Source: Pseudomonadota bacterium (GTDB lineage: Bacteria > Pseudomonadota > Gammaproteobacteria > GCA-001735895). Taken from it: a stretch of 12,570 bases of DNA. The stretch is taken from contig JACZQS010000029.1 in assembly GCA_022545625.1 (NCBI GenBank), positions 1 through 12,570 of the forward strand. Direction: 5' to 3'. A model generated the notes under the pieces. It had not been told where the DNA came from. It did not search any database and saw only the letters and a program-made list of their open reading frames with translations. Positions 6,101 to 12,570 of the stretch are shown one piece after another (within the stretch, counting starts at the first letter, position 1; the number at the start of each line of letters is the position of its first letter). The position numbers were made by a program, and so were the translations under genes.

Positions 6101-7306
6101 TCAGGTAGCAGGTAGTAATGGTGGCGCGTCAACCGAGACGAAGGTCTCCGGGAAAAACCCGTTAAAACGAGTGGCTGCTGCATTGGTATAAGCGCCCGCC
6201 TGGCCAATCTCGATCCAGTCTCCCTCGTCGGCATCGTCCGGCAGGTTGAATGGTTCGGGTAAAATATCAACCGTATCACAGGTTGGGCCCAGTATTTTGA
6301 AGTCCTGGCTTGTAGTTGACAGGTTTCGTTGTGGATTGATCAGTCTGGCCGGAAACTTAATTTTACCCAGCAGAGTTTCCGACAGGCTTTGATAGATTCC
6401 ATCATTGATGTACAGCTTATTACCCTTGCGCAGTTGAATCTGTACCAGCAATGAACAACCACTCGCAACCATTGCCCGTCCGGGTTCACACATCAACACA
6501 CAATCACGGCGTAATATATCCTGGTCAAACGCCTCATGAATGGCACTGAAATAGTCCTCCAGTGGCGGTGGATGATCCTTCTCATAGGGTGCCGGGAAAC
6601 CACCCCCGACATCGAGATAGTGCACCGGGACAGCAGCCTTTTGAATCACTTCGAGCGCAGTCCTGACACCATCGGCAAATGCCTGTGGGCTGCGGCATTG
6701 GGAGCCGACGTGAAAGGCCACGCCGGTCTGGAACTCGGCTTCGTGGACCTGACGCAATAATTCCGGGGCCTGATCCGCGGGAATTCCAAATTTATCCGAT
6801 AGCTGATACTGGACATCGTGTGCTGGCGTGACGATCCTGACCAGAATCACTCGCCCATCAGCGCTTCCGGTAGACTCTACTATTTTTTCAAGTTCTTTAA
6901 CATGATCGATCACATAGTGACCTACGCCATATACACTATGCGCCGTTTGAATCGCCGCGCGAGCTTTCACGGGATGCATAAAATAGCAATCCGCTTGTGG
7001 AAAATGCTCTCGAACATCGGCAATTTCGGTCAGCGAAGCGGTATCAAAATGCCGAATTCCAGCGTCGTACAATATACGTAGTACCGCCAGATGGGGGTTA
7101 CATTTAACCGCATATAGAACCCGTCCGGGAAAATTCTCGAGAAAATACTGTGCCTGCCGCTGGATTTCCGCGGGACGCAGACAATATACCGGATACCCCG
7201 GATTTAGTTCCTCGATAACCTGTTCTACAGTTGCGAAGGTGGGAATCGGTGATACTGCTATTTTGGCCAAACTAGTCTGTCCTGAAATGAATTTATGGGC
7301 AGTCAA
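6101..7306 (-). CDS. PLP-dependent ornithine/lysine decarboxylase, alanine-racemase-fold (group IV)
   Basis: Removes CO2 from a basic amino acid, most likely ornithine to putrescine or lysine to cadaverine, in polyamine synthesis. 401 residues. The barrel domain carries the PLP lysine K68 in YAVKCNP, then FDTASLTEI (88-95), HVGSQC (199-204), the glycine loop DVGGGFP (232-238) and CEPGRAMVAS (273-282). The C-terminal barrel supplies the substrate-site cysteine C343 in GPTCDTVD and GAYT (371-374). GPTCD is typical of ornithine and lysine/ornithine decarboxylases, not of DapDC or arginine decarboxylase. The sequence resembles the type common in alphaproteobacteria more than Pseudomonas SpeC. The annotated start is TTG 7306, 3 bases after the recJ stop and without a ribosome site. 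TTG at 7270 has AGGA 9 bases upstream and would give 389 residues. It is the last gene of the pepN-recJ operon. Confidence 0.9.
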   Translation of the reverse strand: MTAHKFISGQTSLAKIAVSPIPTFATVEQVIEELNPGYPVYCLRPAEIQRQAQYFLENFPGRVLYAVKCNPHLAVLRILYDAGIRHFDTASLTEIADVREHFPQADCYFMHPVKARAAIQTAHSVYGVGHYVIDHVKELEKIVESTGSADGRVILVRIVTPAHDVQYQLSDKFGIPADQAPELLRQVHEAEFQTGVAFHVGSQCRSPQAFADGVRTALEVIQKAAVPVHYLDVGGGFPAPYEKDHPPPLEDYFSAIHEAFDQDILRRDCVLMCEPGRAMVASGCSLLVQIQLRKGNKLYINDGIYQSLSETLLGKIKFPARLINPQRNLSTTSQDFKILGPTCDTVDILPEPFNLPDDADEGDWIEIGQAGAYTNAAATRFNGFFPETFVSVDAPPLLPAT

Positions 7307-7309
7307 TAG

Positions 7310-9070
7310 TCACAGAATATCATGAATCAGTAATTGTAATGACTTCTGATGGCGATATACATTGATGTTTAGTTCGTAGTGAATCTGTATCGTTTGCTGA
7401 GTTGAATTGAGTATTTCGTCGGGTTGAAAAAATGCAATTGCATCCAGGACCTGAAAGCTGGAATCCCGCGCCTGGGGTAATTTTAACCGCAGCTTCAAGT
7501 GTTTGTTTGAAAGTACTCGACGACTGAGTACCTCGAACTCTCCAACAAAACTCGGCGCCGGAAATCGCTGACCCCATGGGCTCAAATTTTGCAGTTGCTC
7601 GGCAAACTGCATGTCAAAATGCTGCTCCTCGAGCGAACCATCACATTCGACCTGTAAATTAAAACAATCGGGGTCTGCCAGGTCCGAAATCACCTGTTTA
7701 AAGGCTTGTGAAAATTGATCCAGGCTGGACGCCTCGATGCTCAGTCCCGCGGCCATCGCGTGACCCCCGAACCTGATAATCAATCCCGGTAGCCGTTTAT
7801 CCACTCCGTCGAGCATATCTCGCAGGTGAATGCCGGGAATCGATCTACCCGATCCTTTCAAATACCCGTCTTCTGAGCCGGCGAAGACGATACTCGGACG
7901 ATGATATTTTTCACGGATTTTTGCCGCGACGATTCCTACTACGCCTTCATGCCAATCCTTTTGATAAAGCACGATGGCCGATTCTGACTCGAGTTCGGGA
8001 TGGGCCAGCTGATTTATTTCCTGCATGGCTGCGTCTGACATTGCCTGCTGTATCTGTTTGCGCTGATTATTGATGTCGTGTAACTCACCTGCCAATTTCA
8101 ACGCGCTGCCAAGATCTTCAGACAACAGGCACTTGACACCGATAGTCATGTCATCGAGACGACCGGCGGCATTGATTTTTGGTGCTATCGCGAAGCCGAT
8201 ATCGGTACTACTCAGATTATCCAGATATTTATCTGATACCTCGACCAGGGCCCTGATACCGCTGCAGCATGACCCGGCGCGGATTCGCTTCAAACCCTCA
8301 TTGACCAGAATTCGATTATTGTAATCAAGGGGCACCAGGTCAGCCAGCGTACCCAGGGCGACAAGATCCAGGTAGTTAGCCAAATTTGGTTCCGGCCTGT
8401 CGTCGTTAAACCACCCGGATTCCCTGAGAGTTTTACGTAATGCCAGCATCAGGTAAAAGGCTACACCAACCCCGGCCAGGTATTTACCCTGCTCTTGATC
8501 GGGCCAGGCATTTTGATTGACGATAACCGAGGCATTGGGAAGCTCATTCGCAGGCAGGTGATGATCGGTCACTATGACATCGATTCCCTTATCACGCAGA
8601 AAAGCGATGCCATCGATACTTCCGATACCATTATCGACCGTTATCACACAATCGGGGTTTTGATTCGCGATTCGATGCGCAACCGAAAGTGACAGTCCAT
8701 ACCCATCGACAAATCGATCGGGCATTAAGTAACTTACATTGCTGTGACCCAATGATGACAGTGCGCTTACACATAACGCGGTACTGGTTGCACCATCGGC
8801 ATCATAGTCGCCGAAAATCAAAATATTACTGCCCTGGTTAATATGTACCACGAGTAGATCAGCTGCAATGTCCAGGTGCTTGATCTTGTCTACCGCGAGC
8901 ATATTGCCAAGCGCATAGCTGGTTTCACGGGCCAATATCACCCCACGCGACGCAAAGATCCGCGTGAATACCGGATCCATATCCGGGTCCAGGCTGTGCT
9001 GTGGCACTGAACGAGTAATTAATTGATCAGGATTGGCGCCGGTCACCTGGTTAGTATCCTGTGCGATCAA
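7310..9070 (-). CDS. recJ: Single-stranded-DNA-specific 5'-3' exonuclease RecJ
   Basis: Degrades single-stranded DNA from 5' ends in RecF-pathway recombination, mismatch repair and base-excision repair. 586 residues (E. coli 577). DHH-phosphoesterase motifs are all present: FGDYDADGATSTAL (86-99), ITVDNGI (143-149), VIVTDHHLP (165-173), and LDLVALGTLADLVPLD (234-249). The linker carries APKINAAGRLDDM (296-308). The DHHA1 domain has KGSGRSIPGIHLRDML (405-420) and RFGGHAMAAGLS (433-444). An OB-fold tail ends in NVYRHQKSLQLLIHDIL. The start is taken as TTG 9070, which overlaps the upstream gene by 20 nt and implies coupled translation. No strong ribosome site is visible. GTG at residue 22 is a shorter alternative that would still keep every motif. 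Confidence 0.97.
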   Translation of the reverse strand: MIAQDTNQVTGANPDQLITRSVPQHSLDPDMDPVFTRIFASRGVILARETSYALGNMLAVDKIKHLDIAADLLVVHINQGSNILIFGDYDADGATSTALCVSALSSLGHSNVSYLMPDRFVDGYGLSLSVAHRIANQNPDCVITVDNGIGSIDGIAFLRDKGIDVIVTDHHLPANELPNASVIVNQNAWPDQEQGKYLAGVGVAFYLMLALRKTLRESGWFNDDRPEPNLANYLDLVALGTLADLVPLDYNNRILVNEGLKRIRAGSCCSGIRALVEVSDKYLDNLSSTDIGFAIAPKINAAGRLDDMTIGVKCLLSEDLGSALKLAGELHDINNQRKQIQQAMSDAAMQEINQLAHPELESESAIVLYQKDWHEGVVGIVAAKIREKYHRPSIVFAGSEDGYLKGSGRSIPGIHLRDMLDGVDKRLPGLIIRFGGHAMAAGLSIEASSLDQFSQAFKQVISDLADPDCFNLQVECDGSLEEQHFDMQFAEQLQNLSPWGQRFPAPSFVGEFEVLSRRVLSNKHLKLRLKLPQARDSSFQVLDAIAFFQPDEILNSTQQTIQIHYELNINVYRHQKSLQLLIHDIL

Positions 9071-10055
9071 CCAGGGATTTAGAATGTTTCCACCATTGAT
9101 AGGCCGAAAAGGCGGTCATCTTCAAATCAAGTTGAGCGCCGCTTCTAAGCCTCAGGGCACACCGGCGCGCCCGGATCAGATGCAGTAATGGATTAAACAG
9201 ACGTTCTTCCAGGTTGCTTAACAAGGCCTGCAATCTCGTTTCGCAGGAAGATTTCAAAGCCTCAAGTAGCGACAGATCGACGATTATGCTGTCACGGTCG
9301 AAGGTCGTTGTCTGCACATCATCGAGTCCTGCACAGTCGATATTCACTACACTGGCAAATTGCTTCAATAGCGGATCATCACAATACCAATCGATGTTAT
9401 TTGTGGTTAATCCTGATAATTTTCCAGCTCCCCAAAACCACAGGCTATTGACCGGCAACAGGCCTGATTCAAATCGATTGCGATTGCTCTCGTGTTGATG
9501 CATAAACATTTGCATCTCGTTCATCAGTTTATACCAGGGCAAGGCCTGTTTTGACTGTTGAATAAAAGGGTCGGCCTTGCGACCAAGGACCGACAGGTAA
9601 TGCGGATAATGTTGGGTCGGTGTACATTGTTTCAAATGCATCAGCCAGAGCCTATTTGGTAGCCTGGTTATGTCACAATCTACTTTAAATAAATCTCTTA
9701 AGTCATTGATTATTATATCTATATCCCGGTCATTAGCCTGGTTTTCTTCGAGTGGTACCACAATCGCATTGTGCATATCAGCCTTCAGGTGGATCGCCCT
9801 GAAGAGCAGCAAATTATCGCTATCCCGCAATTCCTGTTCGGCGTAGGCCTGGGCGAACGGTAGCGTTTGTAACCCGGTCCAGCCCATGGCCTCGATCAGC
9901 ATCGGTTCCAGGTCAAATGCCTGGTTCTGACAAGGCCGGCTAAAGCGTAGAAACCGGTTGAGTGCAGGCAGTTCGAGATTCAGGAAGCCCGGGTCCAGCT
10001 CATCCACCGGTAAATCAAACAATCCGGGGATGATGAGATCAACATTAACAGCCAT
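9051..10055 (-). CDS. rpfE: RpfE-type conserved protein (family of unknown biochemical function)
   Basis: 334 residues, soluble, with no signal peptide or membrane helix. It resembles the RpfE-like family found beside recJ in Xanthomonas and other gammaproteobacteria. Members are sometimes labelled 'regulatory protein' or 'phosphoglycerate mutase-like', though no activity is established that I know of. Recognisable parts are the opening DLIIPGLFDLP (6-16), RAIHLKADMHNAIVV (86-100), corresponding to the family's 'PVHL.AD.D' segment, and the most typical block, SGLLPVNSLWFWGAGKL (197-213). The ATG at 10055 lies 5 bases after the pepN stop and has no ribosome site, so translation is probably coupled to pepN. 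The 3' end overlaps recJ by 20 nt. The name follows family resemblance and position. A role in extracellular enzyme or signal regulation, as the Xanthomonas name implies, should not be assumed here. Confidence 0.75.
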   Translation of the reverse strand: MAVNVDLIIPGLFDLPVDELDPGFLNLELPALNRFLRFSRPCQNQAFDLEPMLIEAMGWTGLQTLPFAQAYAEQELRDSDNLLLFRAIHLKADMHNAIVVPLEENQANDRDIDIIINDLRDLFKVDCDITRLPNRLWLMHLKQCTPTQHYPHYLSVLGRKADPFIQQSKQALPWYKLMNEMQMFMHQHESNRNRFESGLLPVNSLWFWGAGKLSGLTTNNIDWYCDDPLLKQFASVVNIDCAGLDDVQTTTFDRDSIIVDLSLLEALKSSCETRLQALLSNLEERLFNPLLHLIRARRCALRLRSGAQLDLKMTAFSAYQWWKHSKSLVDRTGY

Positions 10056-10060
10056 GATCG

Positions 10061-12570
10061 TTAATCAGTAGACAAGCTCGCGGTCATCAATTCATTCAGG
10101 CCACTGGACAGGTTGGGAGTAGAAACGATAATTTCTATTTGCTGCTTCATCAACTGGCCTTGTGAGGGCAGTAACTTTCTCCAGTGTAGAAATGCGTTGG
10201 CCATTCTTGCTGCTACCTGGGGGTTGATCGCGTCAATTTCGATAATTTTACCGGCGACAAATTCGTAACCAGCGCCGCCAGGCTCGTGGAATGCACTTGA
10301 GTTGGCGATCAATGAACCCAGTAATGATCTCGCACGATTCGGGTTGTGAATCGAATAATCCGGATGATCGAACAGGGTTTTGATATGCGCCAGCGAATCC
10401 TTAGCGTAAGAAGAAGCCTGAGCGCTAAACCACTTATCAACCACCAGCGCTGTTTTCTGCCATTGTTCATAGTAGCGCCGAACAATTTCTTCTCGCACCT
10501 GGTTTTGATAATGCACGATCGGTAGTAGACAACCGATTTGATCGGTCATGTTACCGGCATTATTAAACTGTTGAAGACACAGATCAAAGTATTTGGTTTT
10601 ATCGAGCATCAACAGGAAAGCCAGGCACACATTTTTGAGACTGCGTTTGCCAGTATCCTCGGGTGTTACCCGATACTCGCCCTGTTCGCTACATTCCTCG
10701 TAACGCTTGAGTAACAAGTCTTCAGTTGCCTCTGCTATCAAACCCCTGATACCCTCGCGAACCAGTCGAATCTTGTGTACATCAACGCTATCCAGCATTT
10801 CTCCGAGATATTTTTCGCTCGGCAATATCATCATCTCGGCGACCAGGGCGTAATCCATCTTGTCATCGTCGAGTATTATTCGGTAGGCCTTCAGCATTTC
10901 CTGCGGGTGGACTGGCTTTTGCCCGTCTTTAGATACGATCCTGTCGAGCATGACCCGGGTAGCATATTGCTGCCCCGCTTCCCAACGATTAAAAGGATCG
11001 GTATCGCAGGACATCAGGGTCGCCAGTTCCTCGTCGCGTAAATCGCTACTCGTAATTATTGGCGCCGAAAATCCACGAAAGGCTGAAACCAGCGGTTCCT
11101 GGTCGATGCCTTCAAACTTGAACCGATGATTTTGTTCCTTAATATCGACAATTTGTTCGAGCAATCCCTGCCCATCTAGATCGATAGCCTTCCCCTGCTG
11201 GTCGAACAGGGCGAGCCGCATCGGCATGTGAAATGGCTGGTTGGCCTTACCCAGTGTAGTTCCTGGATCCTGTTTTATTTCCAGGTACAGAGTTTTTTGC
11301 GCCTGGTCGAAATCCCGGCTGATTTCGATCCTTGGCGTTCCCGATTGTTGATACCAGAGTTGAAAATGGTCCAGGTTGACACCCGAGGCATCCTGCATCG
11401 CCAACCTGAAGTCATCGGTCGTTACAGCCTGGCCATCATGTCGCTGAAAATAAAGATCCATGCCTTTACGAAAATCATCCTTTCCCAGCAGGGTATGAAT
11501 CATACGGACTAGTTCGGCACCCTTGTTATACACGGTGGCGGTGTAAAAATTATTAATTTCCTGGTAAGAGGCTGGCCGCACCGGGTGCGACATCGGACCC
11601 GCATCTTCCGGGAACTGATGGTTGCGCAACATGCGCACATCGTTGATACGCTGAATCGAACGTGAAGCCATGTCCGAGCTAAACTCCTGATCCCTGAAGA
11701 CCGTTAATCCCTCTTTTAGGCTTATTTGAAACCAGTCACGGCAGGTGACACGATTTCCGGTCCAATTGTGAAAATACTCATGCCCTATCACCGCTTCGAT
11801 CGCAAGATAATCATTGTCGGTTGCGGTTTGTGGATTTGCCAGCACGTACTTGGTATTGAATACGTTGAGCCCCTTGTTTTCCATCGCCCCCATGTTGAAG
11901 TCGTCAATCGCGACGACCATGAACAAATCCAGGTCGTATTCGAGGCCGAATGTATCCTCGTCCCATTTCATTGCCTTTTGCAATGAGCGCATCGCGTGGT
12001 CGCATTTTTGCCGATTATGATGCTCGGTGAAAAACTGTAAGGCCACCGCCTTACCGGAAGTGGTGATAAATTCACCATCAATTCGAGCCAGATCGCCAGC
12101 CACCAGTGCAAAAAGATAGCAGGGTTTCGGATACGGATCGGACCATTCGACCCAGTGCCTGTTACCAGATTCACCCGAACGAATCCGATCTCCATTTGAA
12201 AGCATAACCGGAAATCCCGCTTTCGGTGCGCTGATTCTGGTTTCAAATACAGACATGACATCAGGCCGGTCGATGTAATAGGTAATGTAGCGAAACCCTT
12301 CCGCCTCGCATTGCGTACAGAAATTTCCGGACGACAGGTAAAGACCTTCCAGGCGTGTATTGGCTGCCGGATTAATTTCGACTTCGCAGGAAAATTCGAA
12401 TTCATCGGGCACCTCGAATATAGTCAGCTGATACTCGGTTACGTCATACTGCCCGGAATGCAAAGAGGTACCGTCTATGTTGAGATTTAATAATGTAAGA
12501 CCGATACCGTCCAGCACTAATGGTGCGTCTAAACTGTCGGTTTGTCGTGATATTTGCAGTTTGCTGATAA
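10061..12570 (-). CDS. pepN: Aminopeptidase N, M1 zinc metallopeptidase (5' end cut by window)
   Basis: Removes N-terminal amino acids from peptides in the cytoplasm, the main broad-specificity aminopeptidase of gammaproteobacteria. The frame stays open to the right edge. 835 codons are visible, and by comparison with E. coli PepN (870) about 35-40 N-terminal residues lie outside. The GTG at 12517 is internal: the 17 codons before it read ISKLQISRQTDSLDAPL in frame, matching the E. coli N-terminal region. The exopeptidase motif NMGAMENKGLN is at about 11893-11861. The zinc site HEYFH is at 11782-11768, with the third ligand E 19 residues further in SLKEGLTVF. YITYYIDRPDV and SNPNR-like (IHNPNRARSLLG) blocks also match. 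The helical C-terminal domain is complete and ends at TAA 10063. It heads the operon with the RpfE-type gene, recJ and the decarboxylase. Confidence 0.98.
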   Translation of the reverse strand, partial: ISKLQISRQTDSLDAPLVLDGIGLTLLNLNIDGTSLHSGQYDVTEYQLTIFEVPDEFEFSCEVEINPAANTRLEGLYLSSGNFCTQCEAEGFRYITYYIDRPDVMSVFETRISAPKAGFPVMLSNGDRIRSGESGNRHWVEWSDPYPKPCYLFALVAGDLARIDGEFITTSGKAVALQFFTEHHNRQKCDHAMRSLQKAMKWDEDTFGLEYDLDLFMVVAIDDFNMGAMENKGLNVFNTKYVLANPQTATDNDYLAIEAVIGHEYFHNWTGNRVTCRDWFQISLKEGLTVFRDQEFSSDMASRSIQRINDVRMLRNHQFPEDAGPMSHPVRPASYQEINNFYTATVYNKGAELVRMIHTLLGKDDFRKGMDLYFQRHDGQAVTTDDFRLAMQDASGVNLDHFQLWYQQSGTPRIEISRDFDQAQKTLYLEIKQDPGTTLGKANQPFHMPMRLALFDQQGKAIDLDGQGLLEQIVDIKEQNHRFKFEGIDQEPLVSAFRGFSAPIITSSDLRDEELATLMSCDTDPFNRWEAGQQYATRVMLDRIVSKDGQKPVHPQEMLKAYRIILDDDKMDYALVAEMMILPSEKYLGEMLDSVDVHKIRLVREGIRGLIAEATEDLLLKRYEECSEQGEYRVTPEDTGKRSLKNVCLAFLLMLDKTKYFDLCLQQFNNAGNMTDQIGCLLPIVHYQNQVREEIVRRYYEQWQKTALVVDKWFSAQASSYAKDSLAHIKTLFDHPDYSIHNPNRARSLLGSLIANSSAFHEPGGAGYEFVAGKIIEIDAINPQVAARMANAFLHWRKLLPSQGQLMKQQIEIIVSTPNLSSGLNELMTASLSTD

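Noticed and set aside
5329..6279. 316-codon minus-strand frame opposite the coiled-coil gene
   Set aside because: Its product is a Ser/Phe/Cys/Leu-rich mirror of a Lys/Glu-rich gene. It also runs through the C-terminal codons of the decarboxylase in another frame, and I saw no ribosome site. The opposite strand has a proper ribosome site and plausible protein composition.
11968..12405. 145-codon minus-strand frame inside pepN
   Set aside because: Out of frame within a fully conserved PepN region; composition is that of a shadow frame.
10061..12517. pepN starting at GTG 12517
   Set aside because: The frame stays open for 17 more codons to the window edge, and those codons match the PepN N-terminal region, so the start is outside the window.
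1..12570. Defence island, CRISPR, prophage, transposon or tRNA
   Set aside because: No repeat arrays, integrase or transposase genes, cloverleaf-like elements or defence motifs were seen; all but a few short gaps is accounted for by genes of ordinary chromosomal type.

Overview
The window looks like ordinary chromosome from a free-living gammaproteobacterium. It is about 47-50% GC by eye and gene-dense. Its proteins resemble the Escherichia/Pseudomonas/Xanthomonas versions of LolC/E, LysRS, RF2, RecJ and PepN. I see no rRNA, tRNA, CRISPR array, insertion sequence, phage gene or origin. Both ends cut through genes: a Lol permease on the left and pepN on the right.

Left part (1-2515). A 3'-truncated LolC/E-type lipoprotein-release permease reads leftward. 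It is divergent from a small gene for an exported 97-residue protein. A 238-base gap follows, holding a hairpin and a broken reading frame, then a gene for an exported rhodanese-like protein. That gene converges on lysS.

Middle (2516-6046). prfB and lysS form a leftward pair. prfB carries the classical programmed +1 frameshift site, so the full 364-residue RF2 is read from two frames. A divergent control region with two inverted repeats separates prfB from a rightward gene for a 246-residue lysine/glutamate-rich coiled-coil protein that I do not recognise.

Right part (6101-12570). Four leftward genes are packed as one probable operon: pepN (M1 aminopeptidase), an RpfE-type protein, recJ, and a PLP-dependent ornithine/lysine decarboxylase of the alanine-racemase fold. 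The spacings are 5 nt, a 20-nt overlap, and 3 nt.

Working picture: this is mostly housekeeping, namely translation (RF2, LysRS), single-strand DNA degradation in repair (RecJ), peptide turnover (PepN), polyamine synthesis and lipoprotein sorting. The main point of layout is that recJ-prfB-lysS, contiguous in E. coli, is here split by about 2.2 kb holding the decarboxylase and the coiled-coil gene. I do not see a convincing new multi-gene system. The best leads are the split cluster, the possible polyamine/RF2 link, the unrecognised coiled-coil protein and the cysteine-rich exported rhodanese.
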